Counted from the stretch's first letter, positions 18,017 to 29,531 are shown. The stretch is DNA of 64,000 nt from Mycobacterium sp. (GCA_025965895.1 JAOPWC010000203.1:1-64000), one strand, 5' to 3'. Numbers and translations: made by a program. Notes: generated by a model not told the origin, from the sequence alone.

Positions 18017-18499
18017 GTGGCGCGGATGAGCCGCTTGCGCGAAGACAAACAGCACACGATGAGCCGCTTGCGCGAAGACAAACGGCAGAGGTCGCGGCTG
18101 ACTCCACGAGCGCGTTTGACCCGCGGCCTGACGTACACGGCCGTCGGTCCGCTCGACATCAGTCGCGGCGCAGTGGGTCTGGGACTGCAGGGTGCGCATT
18201 CTGCCGGCAGCGGGCTGCGCCGGCGATATGACAGGGCCCGAATCGCGGGGCAGGTCCGCGCGACGCAGGAGACCGTGGCCAGGGAGTTGGCCGCCGCTTC
18301 GGAGGTCGTTGCGGGCCTGCCGCAGGCGTTTCAGGAGGCACGCCGACCGAACCGGCGGCGCCGTCGGCTGATCATCTTCTCGGCAGCGGGCGTCCTGGCG
18401 CTGGCGGGCGGCGCTGTCGCCTTCTCGATCATCCGCCGGTCGTCTCCGCCGGAGCCGTCGGCACGGCCGCCCAGCGTCGAGGTGACGCCGAAACCGTAG
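18017..18499 (+). CDS. cwsA: Cell wall synthesis protein CwsA
   Basis: A membrane protein of 160 residues that in mycobacteria binds CrgA and Wag31 and supports polar wall growth and division. The body matches family sequence: [19 protein letters not shown], a long amphipathic helical region (about 60-105) and one membrane helix (about 118-138) ending [13 protein letters not shown], with a short Pro-rich tail. The GTG has a GGAGGG site seven bases upstream. The first 26 residues are unlike the M. tuberculosis protein: they carry MSRLREDK twice because of an 11-codon tandem duplication. Confidence 0.88.
   Translation: MARMSRLREDKQHTMSRLREDKRQRSRLTPRARLTRGLTYTAVGPLDISRGAVGLGLQGAHSAGSGLRRRYDRARIAGQVRATQETVARELAAASEVVAGLPQAFQEARRPNRRRRRLIIFSAAGVLALAGGAVAFSIIRRSSPPEPSARPPSVEVTPKP
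18025..18083 (+). repeat. Tandem 26-bp direct repeat in the 5' end of cwsA
   Basis: A 26-base segment at 18025-18050 is repeated exactly at 18058-18083, a period of 33 bp or 11 codons. Each copy contains an ATG that would start MSRLREDK, so cwsA has three possible in-frame starts (GTG 18017, ATG 18026, ATG 18059). Confidence 0.9.
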
Positions 18500-18505
18500 A
18501 ACCGG

Positions 18506-18547
18506 TGGAGCCTGGGAGACTCGAACTCCCGACATCTGCCTTGCAAA
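18506..18547 (-). repeat. tRNA-Ala 3'-half fragment, probable distal attachment-site remnant
   Basis: This 42-nt stretch matches the tRNA-Ala gene 0.8 kb away from the discriminator base through the anticodon loop, 36 of 42 bases identical, and stops exactly after the anticodon (TTGCAAA). Four of the six differences are compensatory pairs in the T stem, so the arm still folds. No 5' half is present, so it is not a working tRNA. A 3' tRNA copy at one end and the intact gene at the other is the signature of tRNA-targeted integration. Confidence 0.75.
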
Positions 18548-18625
18548 TACTTTCCCTGTCATTCTTGAGCGGGTCCGAAAACTGGTTGGGAAGGGAACAA
18601 ACCCGGAGCGCACCCGAGGTTGCAT

Positions 18626-18639
18626 TGCTTAGCTAAGCA
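18626..18639. promoter_or_regulatory. 14-bp perfect palindrome upstream of a secreted-protein gene
   Basis: TGCTTAGCTAAGCA is a perfect palindrome, and a related half, TATCTAAGCA, follows at 18655-18664. The spot is AT-rich against its surroundings and lies 60 bp before a small secreted-protein gene, as expected for an operator. The cognate regulator is not evident in the window. Confidence 0.4.
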
Positions 18640-18699
18640 GTTGTATTGTTTGTTTATCTAAGCAAGGGTCGGGGCAGCCAATCGAGGGAGTGCCAAACC

Positions 18700-19014
18700 A
18701 TGCGAATCAGACTCAAGAGCATCACAACGCTGTTCATGGCAGGAGCTGCCGCGGCAGGCATCGCCGCGGCACCGATAGCGGTGGCCGCTCCCGCCTCAGC
18801 TCAGCCAGCCGGGATCGCCCCGGCACCGATGGATCGTGGTGACGGCGGTGACGGCGGTGACGGCTGGGGCGGCGGCTGGGGCGGCGGCGACGGCGGCTGG
18901 CGCGGTGACCACGGCGGCTGGCGCGGCGACGACGGCGGCTGGCGCGGCGGCGACGGCGGATGGGGTGATGACCACGGCGGCTGGCAGCCCCCGATCCCGT
19001 GGTGGCCCTGGTAA
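18700..19014 (+). CDS. Small secreted Gly/Trp/Asp-rich protein
   Basis: A protein of 104 residues of unknown function. A clear signal peptide (MRIRLKSITTLFMAGAAAAG, with a likely cut after APASA near residue 33) is followed by a low-complexity mature part made of GDGG, WGGG and DDGGWRG repeats and a final WWPW. I chose the ATG at the signal peptide start; an earlier in-frame ATG adds 18 implausible residues. It lies between the tRNA-Ala fragment and the integrase remnant, so it is probably cargo of the former element, or a gene captured beside it. A palindromic site lies upstream. Confidence 0.7.
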   Translation: MRIRLKSITTLFMAGAAAAGIAAAPIAVAAPASAQPAGIAPAPMDRGDGGDGGDGWGGGWGGGDGGWRGDHGGWRGDDGGWRGGDGGWGDDHGGWQPPIPWWPW

Positions 19015-19068
19015 CTGGGGTTAGTCGACGGACGCGCCCGGCGGACCACGGAAGCCTCACGAATTGGG

Positions 19069-19276
19069 GTGCTGGTCCGCCGGGCGCCAACATCAAGGCG
19101 CTGCAGACATGCTGGGCCACGAGTTGGCTGACCTCACGCTTGACCGCTACGGCCACCTGTATGGGTCGGACGTTGGAGCTGCCGATGTCGCAATGAACGC
19201 GTTGTTGACTCGCAATTGTGGGCAAGGTGTGGGCACGGGCGGGCGGTTCGCCCCCGAAACTACGCTTAGTAAATAG
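19069..19276 (+). pseudogene. Tyrosine-recombinase (phage-type integrase) C-terminal remnant, frameshifted
   Basis: Reading frames here encode GANIKALQ and then, after a +1/-1 shift near 19105, MLGHELADLTLDRYGHLYG and GSDVGAADVA. Together these equal the integrase C-terminus pattern in which the last catalytic His lies in MLGH and the nucleophile Tyr in DRYGHL. The upstream catalytic domain is missing. It ends 25 bp from the tRNA-Ala 3' end, the usual place of an int gene beside its attachment site. This is a dead integrase tail. Confidence 0.8.
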
Positions 19277-19300
19277 TCGCTGATCTGCATGTATTGCCTG

Positions 19301-19373
19301 TGGAGCCTAGGGGATTCGAACCCCTGACTTCTGCCTTGCAAAGGCAGCGCTCTACCAACTGAGCTAAGGCCCC
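19301..19373 (-). tRNA. alaT: tRNA-Ala (anticodon TGC)
   Basis: A complete 73-nt cloverleaf on the minus strand: acceptor GGGGCCT with AGGCTCC, D arm AGCTCAGTTGGTAGAGC, anticodon stem-loop CTGCCTTTGCAAGGCAG giving TGC, and T arm AGGGGTTCGAATCCCCT. CCA is not encoded. It is the intact end of a tRNA-targeted insertion scar; the fragment at 18506-18547 copies its 3' half. Confidence 0.96.
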
Positions 19374-19486
19374 TGGACGTGACCGGCGGATTGGTCCACA
19401 GCCACATGCCACACCTCGACGCCGCGCCGTGACCGCCACACCGACACGACAACCGCGAGCGCGACGATCAGCAGGGCCAGCCTCAT
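19364..19486 (-). CDS. Possible 40-residue single-pass membrane peptide between tRNA-Ile and tRNA-Ala
   Basis: An ATG starts MRLALLIVALAVVVSVW, a short hydrophobic helix, followed by RSRRGVEVWHVAVD and a stop that falls ten bases inside the 5' end of tRNA-Ala. Actinobacteria often carry a tiny membrane protein (DLW-39 family) in this tRNA/gyrase neighbourhood, and this could be its counterpart, though the DLW motif itself is not present. Overlap with the tRNA is a reason for caution. Confidence 0.4.
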   Translation of the reverse strand: MRLALLIVALAVVVSVWRSRRGVEVWHVAVDQSAGHVQGP

Positions 19487-19499
19487 GGTGTACCTTCCG

Positions 19500-19573
19500 T
19501 GGGCCTAGGAGGACTCGAACCTCCGACCTCTTCGTTATCAGCGAAGCGCTCTAACCGCCTGAGCTATAGGCCC
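19500..19573 (-). tRNA. ileT: tRNA-Ile (anticodon GAT)
   Basis: A 74-nt cloverleaf on the minus strand: acceptor GGGCCTA pairs with TAGGCCC, D arm AGCTCAGGCGGTTAGAGC, anticodon stem-loop CTTCGCTGATAACGAAG giving GAT, and T arm GGAGGTTCGAGTCCTCC. No encoded CCA. It lies downstream of gyrA and the DUF3566 gene, as in other mycobacteria. Confidence 0.96.
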
Positions 19574-19697
19574 GTACTTGCGGACGACCGACCGACGAGA
19601 TTACCGCAATCGCAGCCATCGCCCCAAACGGACTACCAGTCACCGCAGGCGCGGGGCCGCCGACCTTCAGTCACCGCAGGCGCGGGGCCGCCGACAT

Positions 19698-20489
19698 TCA
19701 GTCCCGGTCGGCGAGGGTCACCTCGACACCGCCGACCAGGTCGGTCGTGAGGTTGTAGATGAAGGCGCCGGCAGTCGCCATCGCCGTCAGCAGAACGATG
19801 TTCACCAGACCGATCAACGCCGCGCCGCCGAATATCGCTCCGCTGGAGACCAACTCGGTGTTGGAGGTGTTCGTCAGCAGGTCACCGACGTTGTTGTTGA
19901 GCTTGCTCCACACACCCATGCCGCCGAGAACCAGGTACAGGAATGCCACGCCGATCATCCAGACGAAGAACAGCGCCACCGACAGCACCAGCGACACCTT
20001 CAGCACACTCCATGGGTCGACCCGCCGGATCTGCATGCTGGCACGCAGTGGGCCGTGCGGCCGGGTGCCCACCTGCACGCGGCTCGCCGCCGCGGACGGA
20101 ACCGCCGGCTCGGCGCCGGGACGATCCAGTGGCGCCTTGCGTGGTGCGGCGGGCCGGGGGATCGGACCTGACAAGTCCGGCAGCTCGCTGCGGTAGGTCT
20201 CCGTCCGTGACGGAGGTGGCGGCGTTACTTCGGAGTCATGCGCCGGAGCCGACGACCCAGACCCGGAGATGAACCGGTTGATGCGATCGTCGACGCCGGC
20301 CCCGGGCGTCGACGAGTCGGGCCCCGTCCGTCGCGCCTGCTGGGCGCGGGCGGCAGGGCCGCGCTGCCACGGCGGTACGTCGCCGCGGTCGGCAACCGGT
20401 CCGCTCGTCGAGATCGGACCCGACCCGGGCGATCTCGGACCGCCGGATCGCGGGCCGTTCCCGTTGCCCGAGTCGTTCGGTGAGCTCAC
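19698..20489 (-). CDS. DUF3566 domain-containing membrane protein (Rv0007-like)
   Basis: A protein of 263 residues. The N-terminal 150 are Pro/Ser/Gly/Arg-rich and probably disordered and cytoplasmic. The C-terminal DUF3566 domain has two membrane helices (about 172-197 and 222-247) around the loop [15 protein letters not shown] and ends VEVTLADRD. The function is unknown; co-location with gyrA is conserved across Actinobacteria. It starts with GTG 17 bp after gyrA and is probably cotranscribed with it. Confidence 0.88.
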   Translation of the reverse strand: MSSPNDSGNGNGPRSGGPRSPGSGPISTSGPVADRGDVPPWQRGPAARAQQARRTGPDSSTPGAGVDDRINRFISGSGSSAPAHDSEVTPPPPSRTETYRSELPDLSGPIPRPAAPRKAPLDRPGAEPAVPSAAASRVQVGTRPHGPLRASMQIRRVDPWSVLKVSLVLSVALFFVWMIGVAFLYLVLGGMGVWSKLNNNVGDLLTNTSNTELVSSGAIFGGAALIGLVNIVLLTAMATAGAFIYNLTTDLVGGVEVTLADRD

Positions 20490-20506
20490 TGAAGCTCCTT
20501 AACTCG

Positions 20507-23017
20507 TCATGTCGCGTCAGATCGGGATTCCAGCTCGGTCGAGCCTTCTGTTCCCTCCTCGGCGTTTCGCGCAATCGCTACCAGTGTGTCGCCCTCGCCC
20601 AGGTTCATCAACCGAACGCCCTTCGTCTGCCGCCCGGCCTTGCGAACTTGGCGTGCCGCGGTCCGGATCACGCCGCCTCCGGAGGTGATGGCGTACAGCT
20701 CCGTGTCGTCGTCGACGATGAGCGCTCCGACCAGATTGCCACGTCGGCGGTCGTGCTGAATGGTCAGCACCCCCTTTCCGCCGCGGCCCTGGACCGGGTA
20801 CTCCTCGATCGGCGTGCGCTTGGCGTACCCGCCCGAGGTCGCGACCAGCAGATATGTGCCCTCCTGGACAACATTCAGCGACAACAGCCGGTCGTCGCCA
20901 TTGAACCGCATGCCCTGCACGCCTGAGGTGGCGCGGCCCATCGGCCGCAACGCCTCGTCGGTGGCGTTGAACCGGATGGACTGACCCTTCGCGGACACCA
21001 GCAACAGGTCGTCCTCGGCAGAGGCGAGCACCGCGCCGACCAATTCGTCGCCGTCACGCAGGTTGATCGCGACGATGCCACCGGAGCGGTTCGAATCGAA
21101 GTCCGTCAGCCGCGATTTCTTCACCAGCCCGTTGCGGGTGGCAAGCACCAGGTACGGAGCGTCTTCGTAGCCGCGGATCTGGATGACCTGCGCGATGCGC
21201 TCCTCGGGCTGGAACGCCAGCAGGTTGGCGACGTGTTGGCCGCGTGCGGTGCGGGAAGCCTCCGGAAGTTCGTAGGCCTTCGCCCGATAGACACGGCCCT
21301 GCGTGGTGAAGAACAGGATCCAGTCGTGGGTCGAGCACACGAAGAAGTGCGCGACAATGTCGTCCTGCTTGAGCCCGGCGCCCTGCACGCCCTTGCCGCC
21401 GCGCTTCTGGCTGCGATACAGGTCGGTCTTCGTGCGCTTGGCATAGCCGGTTTCGGTGATGGTGACGACGACGTCCTCGCGGGCGATCAGGTCTTCGTCG
21501 GTGACCTCGCCGTCGGCGGCCACGATGCGGGTGCGCCGGTCGTCGCCGTGCTTGTCGGCGAGCTCGGCGAGCTCGTCGTGCACGATGCCGCGTTGCCGCT
21601 CGGGCTTCGCGAGGATGTCTTCCAGGTCGGCGATCTCGGCCTCGATCTTGGCGAGGTCGTCGATGATCCGCTGGCGCTCCAGCGCTGCGAGCCGGCGCAG
21701 CTGCATGTCGAGGATCGCCTGCGCCTGGATCTCGTCGACGTCGAGGAGCTCGATCAGGCCGGTTCGCGCGACGTCGACGGTCTCAGACGCCCGGATCAGC
21801 GCGATGACTTCGTCCAGCGCGTCGAGAGCCTTGACGAGGCCGCGCAGGATGTGGGCCCGTTCGTTGGCCTTTCGCAGCCGGTATGTCGTGCGGCGGACGA
21901 TGACGTCGAGTTGGTGGCTCACGTAGAGCCGGATCATCTGGTCCAGCCGCAGGGTCCGTGGGACGCCGTCGACTATCGAGAGCATGTTCGCGCCGAAGCT
22001 CGTCTGCAGCTGTGTGTGCTTGTAGAGGTTGTTGAGCACGACCTTTGCGATCGCGTCACGCTTGAGCTCGACGACGATGCGGACGCCGACGCGCGCACTA
22101 CCCTGGTCTTCGACGTTGGCGATCCCGTTCAGCCGTCCGTCGCGGACCTGGTCGGCGATCGAGGTGATGAAGTTGTCGTGGTTGACCTGGTACGGCAACT
22201 CGGTGATGACCAGCGAGGTGCGGCCCTTGTTGTCTTCCTCGATCTCCACGACGCCGCGCATCCGGATCGACCCGCGGCCGGTGGTGTAGGCGTCGCTGAT
22301 GCCTTGCGCGCCAACGATCAAACCCGCGGTGGGGAAGTCCGGTCCCTTCACACGCTGTGTGACAGCGGCCAGCGTCGACTCCTCGTCGGCGTCCGGGTTC
22401 TCCAGGGACCAGAACACCGCCTCGGCCAGCTCGCGCAGATTGTGCGGCGGGATGTTGGTCGCCATCCCGACGGCGATGCCACCGGAACCGTTGGCCAGCA
22501 AGTTCGGGAACCGGCTCGGCAGAACCGTCGGCTCCTGGACGCGTCCGTCGTAGTTCGGGATGAAATCGACTGTCTCCTCGTCAATTTCCCTGAGCATTTC
22601 CATCGCCAGCGGCGTCAGCCGTGCTTCGGTGTATCTCATCGCGGCCGGCGGGTCGTTGCCCGGCGAACCGAAGTTGCCCTGGCCGTCGACCAGGGGATAG
22701 CGCAGCGACCATGGCTGCGCCATCCGCACCAGGGTGTCGTAAATCGACGCGTCGCCGTGCGGGTGGTAATTGCCCATCGTCTCCGCGACCGACCGTGCAG
22801 ATTTCGCGTGGCTGCGGTCCGGCCGGAAGCCGGAGTCGAACATCGCGTAGAGCACACGGCGGTGCACGGGCTTCAGGCCGTCGCGGACTTCGGGCAGCGC
22901 GCGCCCGACGATCACGCTCATCGCGTAATCGATGTAGCTGCGCTGCATCTCCTGCTGGATGTCGACCGGCTCGATCCGGTCGACCGCGTCGTCAGGCGGC
23001 AGCGTTGTATCTGTCAT
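20507..23017 (-). CDS. gyrA: DNA gyrase subunit A
   Basis: The cleavage-religation subunit of gyrase, 836 residues, which with GyrB introduces negative supercoils. The catalytic tyrosine is Tyr129 in [10 protein letters not shown]. The quinolone region reads GDASIYD at 88-94, the unmutated mycobacterial form (Ala90, Ser91, Asp94). The C-terminal beta-pinwheel carries two GyrA-box-like motifs, [10 protein letters not shown] and [10 protein letters not shown]; mycobacterial GyrA is known to have two. No intein interrupts RYT, a site used by inteins in several mycobacteria. It lies 35 bp after gyrB and is likely cotranscribed. Confidence 0.98.
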   Translation of the reverse strand: MTDTTLPPDDAVDRIEPVDIQQEMQRSYIDYAMSVIVGRALPEVRDGLKPVHRRVLYAMFDSGFRPDRSHAKSARSVAETMGNYHPHGDASIYDTLVRMAQPWSLRYPLVDGQGNFGSPGNDPPAAMRYTEARLTPLAMEMLREIDEETVDFIPNYDGRVQEPTVLPSRFPNLLANGSGGIAVGMATNIPPHNLRELAEAVFWSLENPDADEESTLAAVTQRVKGPDFPTAGLIVGAQGISDAYTTGRGSIRMRGVVEIEEDNKGRTSLVITELPYQVNHDNFITSIADQVRDGRLNGIANVEDQGSARVGVRIVVELKRDAIAKVVLNNLYKHTQLQTSFGANMLSIVDGVPRTLRLDQMIRLYVSHQLDVIVRRTTYRLRKANERAHILRGLVKALDALDEVIALIRASETVDVARTGLIELLDVDEIQAQAILDMQLRRLAALERQRIIDDLAKIEAEIADLEDILAKPERQRGIVHDELAELADKHGDDRRTRIVAADGEVTDEDLIAREDVVVTITETGYAKRTKTDLYRSQKRGGKGVQGAGLKQDDIVAHFFVCSTHDWILFFTTQGRVYRAKAYELPEASRTARGQHVANLLAFQPEERIAQVIQIRGYEDAPYLVLATRNGLVKKSRLTDFDSNRSGGIVAINLRDGDELVGAVLASAEDDLLLVSAKGQSIRFNATDEALRPMGRATSGVQGMRFNGDDRLLSLNVVQEGTYLLVATSGGYAKRTPIEEYPVQGRGGKGVLTIQHDRRRGNLVGALIVDDDTELYAITSGGGVIRTAARQVRKAGRQTKGVRLMNLGEGDTLVAIARNAEEGTEGSTELESRSDAT

Positions 23018-23052
23018 GAAGTAATCCTCGTTTGGGGGTTAGACGTCTTCGG

Positions 23053-25158
<2,106 letters not shown>

Positions 25159-25303
25159 TTACGGGCACCACTGACTCTGTGGCCGCGTTTCTACACACCT
25201 AAATGAGCCGTCAGCCAAATTTCGCGATCATCGCCGCGTCCTGACGCTTGCGAATCGCGTTCGGTGCATCCTGGCGGCTCTCAGCCGACCTTAAGGAGCC
25301 GTG

Positions 25304-25828
25304 TCATCCGTACGTGTCGCGAGGGCCGCGACCGGCGATGTGCAGCGGCCCCTTCCGCCACGACGGGCCGGTCGGGCCGGTGATCTTCAGCGACTTGACA
25401 ATGCCGTCGCCCACCGCCGCAGCGATCTTGGCGAGAAGTTGTGCCTGCACCATCCGCAGCTGCGTCGCCCACGCCGTCGACTCCGCAGTGATGCTCAACA
25501 CACCGTCGCGCAGCACAGTCGGCGCGGCGTGCGCGGCAATATGCTCGCCGACCACCGTCCGCCACTCTCCGAACACCGACCCTTCGGCCACGCGAGTCGA
25601 CCAGCCCCGGGTCTTCGCGAGATCACGCGCGGCCGTCCCCAGAGGCTGCGGGTCACGAGAATCCGGGCCAGGCCCGGACCAGCTGCGCCGCCGGGCGGCA
25701 CCGGCGATCCGCCGCGCAGCGGGGGAGCGGCGCCCATGCCCGACGTTCTTGCCCTGGATGCGGGCGGCGCCGCGCGCCTCTTCGAGGGTCCGGCGGACCA
25801 AGTCCCTCATCGCCTCGTCCTCGCTCAT
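25304..25828 (-). CDS. dciA: DciA-type DUF721 protein (Rv0004-like), replicative helicase operator/loader
   Basis: A protein of 174 residues. The C-terminal half is the DUF721 domain (about 75-160: [19 protein letters not shown], then [18 protein letters not shown]). DUF721 proteins (DciA) bind the DnaB helicase and replace DnaC/DnaI loaders in most bacteria. The N-terminal half is basic and Pro/Arg-rich. The start overlaps the recF stop by four bases (ATGA), so it is coupled to recF. The loader role is inferred from work on DciA homologues. Confidence 0.9.
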   Translation of the reverse strand: MSEDEAMRDLVRRTLEEARGAARIQGKNVGHGRRSPAARRIAGAARRRSWSGPGPDSRDPQPLGTAARDLAKTRGWSTRVAEGSVFGEWRTVVGEHIAAHAAPTVLRDGVLSITAESTAWATQLRMVQAQLLAKIAAAVGDGIVKSLKITGPTGPSWRKGPLHIAGRGPRDTYG

Positions 25829-26970
25829 GGCTGCACCGCCGAAACGCGTCCGCCGTCGTCGTCGCGCAGACCGATCGTTACCCGGCGGGCGTCCCAGCCG
25901 GCCGGAACGTCATCGCCGACAGCGGCGGTAACCAGGACTTGTTCAGCCGTCGCGGCCACGTCGGCCAAGGCTTGCCGCCGGGCGGAGTCGAGTTCGGCGA
26001 AGACATCGTCGAGCAGTAAGACCGGGTCCGTACCGTCGGAACGCAGAAGTTCGTAAGCGGCCAGCCGCAGCGCCAGTGCCATCGACCACGATTCACCATG
26101 TGAGGCGAAGCCCTTCGCTGGCTGATCGCCCAGGCGCAGCTCGAGGTCGTCGCGGTGCGGCCCCACCAGGCAGACCCCACGCTCGAGCTCGGCGTCGCGG
26201 CGCCGGGCCAATGCGTCGAGCAGCGCCGCTTCCAGGTACTCGACATCGGGCTCGCTGACATCCACCTGAACGCCGGCCCGGTAGGAAACATCCGCGGCAC
26301 GAGACGACGGCGCCAATAGCTGATAGGCCTTTTCCACCTCGGGCCGCAACTGGCTGACCAGCTCCAATCGCGCTGCCAGCAGTTGTGCGCCGTGCCCGGC
26401 CAGGTGCCCGTCCCAGACGTCGAGCGTGTCCAGAAGGCCGCGATCTGCACGGCCCCGATGCCCGGCCGCGGTCTTCAACAGTGCGCTGCGCTGCCTGAGC
26501 ACCCGGTCATAATCGGCGCGGACCGCCGCCACGATAGGGCGCCGCAGTGTCGCCAGTTCGTCGAGGTAGCGCCGGCGTTCGCCGGGCTCGCCGCGGACCA
26601 GCGCCAGATCCTCGGGGGCGAACAACACCGCCCGCAGCACCCCGAGAACTTCGCGCGCTGCGCGCACCGGCGAACGGTTCAACCGGGCCTTGTTCGCCTT
26701 GCCGGGGGTGATTTCCACGTCCACGGCCAATTCGCGGCCGTCGTTCACCACTATCGTTGACACCACCGCGCTGGCGGCGCCGGCCCGCACCAACGGCGCG
26801 TCGGCAGCCACCCGGTGGGAATTCAGCGTCGCCGAATACCACAGTGCCTCAAGTAGATTCGTCTTGCCGTAGCCGTTCGGCGCGACGAACACGGTGCGGC
26901 CCGGTTCGAGATCGATGTCGACCTGGGCCCACGACCGAAAGTCGCGCAACCCCAGGTGCCGGACGTACAT
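25825..26970 (-). CDS. recF: DNA replication/repair protein RecF, with altered Walker A
   Basis: An SMC-like ATPase of 381 residues that helps load RecA at gaps. It opens [14 protein letters not shown], as in mycobacterial RecF. The ABC signature region [18 protein letters not shown] and Walker [14 protein letters not shown] are intact. The Walker A reads APNGYGKTN at residues 30-38, so the first glycine of GxxGxGKT is alanine; Gly33, Gly35, Lys36 and Thr37 are kept. I set the start at the family ATG; further upstream in-frame codons run into gnd. It follows gnd, overlapping the family start region by only a few bases upstream. Confidence 0.93.
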   Translation of the reverse strand: MYVRHLGLRDFRSWAQVDIDLEPGRTVFVAPNGYGKTNLLEALWYSATLNSHRVAADAPLVRAGAASAVVSTIVVNDGRELAVDVEITPGKANKARLNRSPVRAAREVLGVLRAVLFAPEDLALVRGEPGERRRYLDELATLRRPIVAAVRADYDRVLRQRSALLKTAAGHRGRADRGLLDTLDVWDGHLAGHGAQLLAARLELVSQLRPEVEKAYQLLAPSSRAADVSYRAGVQVDVSEPDVEYLEAALLDALARRRDAELERGVCLVGPHRDDLELRLGDQPAKGFASHGESWSMALALRLAAYELLRSDGTDPVLLLDDVFAELDSARRQALADVAATAEQVLVTAAVGDDVPAGWDARRVTIGLRDDDGGRVSAVQP

Positions 26971-26975
26971 CGCGC

Positions 26976-27869
26976 CTACCCCGACAGGGGTATCCGCTTC
27001 ACCGCGTGGCCACCGAACTGGTTGCGCAACGCGGCCACGGCCTTCATGGTAGGGGAGTCGTCCTGGCGGGAGAGGAACCGCGCGAACAGTGCCGCCGCGA
27101 TCACCGGAACCGGAACGCGGTGACAAATCGCCTCCTCGACCGTCCATCGTCCTTCTCCGGAATCATCGGTGTAGCCGCTGATCTCGGCCAAGCCGGGATC
27201 CTCCTTGAGCGCCTTGGCCAGTAACTGCTGCAGCCACGAGCGAACGACGGTGCCGTTCGTCCACGCCTGAATGACCGCCTGGGGATCTTTGATCAGCGCG
27301 TCAGCGGCGAGAAGTTCATACCCCTCGGCGTAGGACGTCATCAACCCGTATTCGACGCCGTTGTGCACCATCTTCGCGTAGTGGCCGGCCCCCACCGGGC
27401 CCGCGTGCACGAAACCGAGTTCACGCGGCCCCGGCGGACGCAGGGTGTCGAAGATCGGCATGGCGCGGGCGACGTCGGCCTCCCTGCCGCCGACCATCAG
27501 ACCGTAGCCTTCTTTCAAGCCCCAGACGCCACCGGAGACACCGGCGTCTACGAACGCTATTCCTTTGTCGCCCAGCAGCTTTGCGTGCGGGCCGTCTTCA
27601 GTGAACCGCGAGTTCCCCCCGTCGATCACCAGATCGCCCGGGCTCAGCACACCAGAGAGCGAAACGATGATTTCGTCAGTGACGGGCCCGGACGGGACCA
27701 TCACCCAGACAATCCGCGGTGGAGTGAGTGCCTGGGCCAACGCCTGAAGTGTCGGCACATCGGTGACTTCGGGCCGCGGGTCGTAGCCGACGACCTCGTG
27801 GTCGCCTTCACGCAGCCGCTCGCGCATGTTGAAGCCCATCTTGCCCAAACCGACCAAACCCAGCTGCAT
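26976..27869 (-). CDS. gnd: 6-phosphogluconate dehydrogenase, short decarboxylating type
   Basis: A dehydrogenase of 297 residues of the short 6PGDH family, which oxidises 6-phosphogluconate to ribulose 5-phosphate and CO2 in the pentose phosphate pathway. The cofactor site is [12 protein letters not shown], followed by [18 protein letters not shown] and the catalytic Lys in [13 protein letters not shown], with [13 protein letters not shown] in the C-terminal domain. The gene sits between dnaN and recF, a placement found in rapid growers but absent in M. tuberculosis. It starts 32 bp after dnaN and ends 5 bp before the recF ATG, so it is inside the replication operon. Confidence 0.93.
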   Translation of the reverse strand: MQLGLVGLGKMGFNMRERLREGDHEVVGYDPRPEVTDVPTLQALAQALTPPRIVWVMVPSGPVTDEIIVSLSGVLSPGDLVIDGGNSRFTEDGPHAKLLGDKGIAFVDAGVSGGVWGLKEGYGLMVGGREADVARAMPIFDTLRPPGPRELGFVHAGPVGAGHYAKMVHNGVEYGLMTSYAEGYELLAADALIKDPQAVIQAWTNGTVVRSWLQQLLAKALKEDPGLAEISGYTDDSGEGRWTVEEAICHRVPVPVIAAALFARFLSRQDDSPTMKAVAALRNQFGGHAVKRIPLSG

Positions 27870-27901
27870 GGTTGCCTTTCCTGATTGCCAATGAGAGCCG
27901 G

Positions 27902-29107
27902 TCAGCCGGGCAGCCGCACCGGCATCAATAGATAGACGTAATCGGTGGGCTTCGCGGGGAACGGCGCGGCGCCTGACATCGAGCCGTCCAGGTCCTGATC
28001 GTCGTCACTCGCCGGCCGCAGCACCGCGGGGCGACTCGAGGTGGTGAATCCGAATGTCACCTTCTCACTGTGCAGCGAACCGAGACCGTCCGTCAGGTAG
28101 GTGGGATTGAACGCGATCGTCAGCGGGTCGCCCGCGAAGCCCACCGGCAGGTCCTCTTCTGCGCGTCCCACGTCCTCGGCGCCGGCTGACAACCGCAACG
28201 ACCCGTCGGAGAACTCCATCCGCACCTGGGCTCCGCGATCGGCGACCAACGCGACGCGTTTGATGGCTTCGGTTAACTCGGCAACGCCGACCGTGGCGAC
28301 CGCGGTGTGCTCGGAGGGCAGCAACTGGCGGAACTTCGGGAACTCGGCGTCCAGGAGGCGAGTGGTGCTGCGCTTGCCCTCGCTGCGGATCCCGAGCAGT
28401 CCCTCCTTGCCGACCGCCGCACCCGCGCCGAGAGCCAGACGGACATCACCGCCGCCGACACTGGCCTTCGCGGCCTCGGCCAAGGTCTTGGCGGGCACCA
28501 GGACCGCGGCCTCGGTATCGACCGAATCCGTGGACCAGGTCAGCTCGCGAACGGCCAGCCGGAATCGGTCAGTCGCCGCCAAAACCACTGTGTCACCGGA
28601 GATTTCGACGCGAATACCGGTCAACATCGGCAACGTGTCATCCCGGCCGGCGGCGACCGCGACCTGCCCGATCGCTTCAGAGAACACCTCCGCCGAGATG
28701 ACCCCGGTCTCGTCGGGGAGCTCAGGCAGCGCCGGGTAGTCCTCGACCGCCATCGTGGGCAGTGAGAACCTGGCACTGCCGCAGGTCAACGCCACCCGAG
28801 TGCCGTCCACGCTGACATCGACCGGCTTTGCCGGCAACGCGCGGGTGATGTCGGACAACAACCGACCTGATACCAAAACCTTTCCAGGAGAAGCGATTTC
28901 GGCTGGAACCTGAACTTCTGCGGATACTTCGTAGTCGAACCCGCAAACGGTCAGCCCCGACTCGGTGCCGGCCAGCAGCACACCGGCCAGCACCGGCACG
29001 GTCGGCCGGGTCGGCAGGTTGCGGGCCACCCAGGCCACCGCATCAGCGAAGTCCTCCCGGACCAGCCGGAACTTCAAATCGGTCAGCCCTACCGCCGTTG
29101 TCGCCAC
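27902..29107 (-). CDS. dnaN: DNA polymerase III beta subunit (sliding clamp)
   Basis: The clamp of 401 residues with a GTG start. Three similar clamp subdomains follow each other; identifying stretches are [47 protein letters not shown] and the C-terminal [10 protein letters not shown], which forms part of the protein-binding pocket. It is the first gene on the far side of oriC from dnaA and probably leads the unit dnaN-gnd-recF-dciA. Confidence 0.97.
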   Translation of the reverse strand: MATTAVGLTDLKFRLVREDFADAVAWVARNLPTRPTVPVLAGVLLAGTESGLTVCGFDYEVSAEVQVPAEIASPGKVLVSGRLLSDITRALPAKPVDVSVDGTRVALTCGSARFSLPTMAVEDYPALPELPDETGVISAEVFSEAIGQVAVAAGRDDTLPMLTGIRVEISGDTVVLAATDRFRLAVRELTWSTDSVDTEAAVLVPAKTLAEAAKASVGGGDVRLALGAGAAVGKEGLLGIRSEGKRSTTRLLDAEFPKFRQLLPSEHTAVATVGVAELTEAIKRVALVADRGAQVRMEFSDGSLRLSAGAEDVGRAEEDLPVGFAGDPLTIAFNPTYLTDGLGSLHSEKVTFGFTTSSRPAVLRPASDDDQDLDGSMSGAAPFPAKPTDYVYLLMPVRLPG

Positions 29108-29390
29108 GTCAGTGGCTCTTCTTCGCGCGAGCGCTCATTTAGTGTCAGCGTCCCTTCGACCCCACATAGCCAAGCTCTTTCCGGCGGTTACCCCGGCCGT
29201 TACCCCGGTGTAGAACACCTGTGACCGTCGCACGCTACGACGACCGTAATCGCTGTCGAAACACCACCGTAGAGCTTTCGCCGCCTTCATCAAAGCTAAT
29301 CGATCGGGGTGACAAAGGGGCGCCGAGGGCGCCGCGCGCCGGTGTGGAGGAAACGTTCCACACGGGCTTCTTCTGTAGGTAATCCGAAGA

Positions 29391-29435
29391 AGATATTCAA
29401 GTAGTAGTAATAGGGGCTGTGCGTGCTGTGGACAA
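29391..29435 (-). promoter_or_regulatory. DnaA box with GC-rich spacer and DnaA-trio-like repeats
   Basis: Read on the minus strand, a DnaA box TTGTCCACA (29435-29427) is followed by 13 bases of GC-rich DNA and then CTATTACTACTACTTGAATAT. On the plus strand this is TAG-TAG-TAA-TAG at 29402-29413. The order box, GC-rich spacer, trio repeats, AT-rich DNA is that of the basal unwinding system described for bacterial origins. Confidence 0.6.
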
Positions 29436-29531
29436 CCTGTCATCGGCGCTGGACTGCGGCGATACGGCGCTGTGCGCACGAAGGTGCAACGCTCTGGTCG
29501 AACGGTGAACGGGGTGTGCATCGCCGGACGG

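Noticed and set aside
20507-23017. Fluoroquinolone-resistance changes in gyrA.
   Set aside because: Residues 88-94 read GDASIYD, the usual unmutated form.
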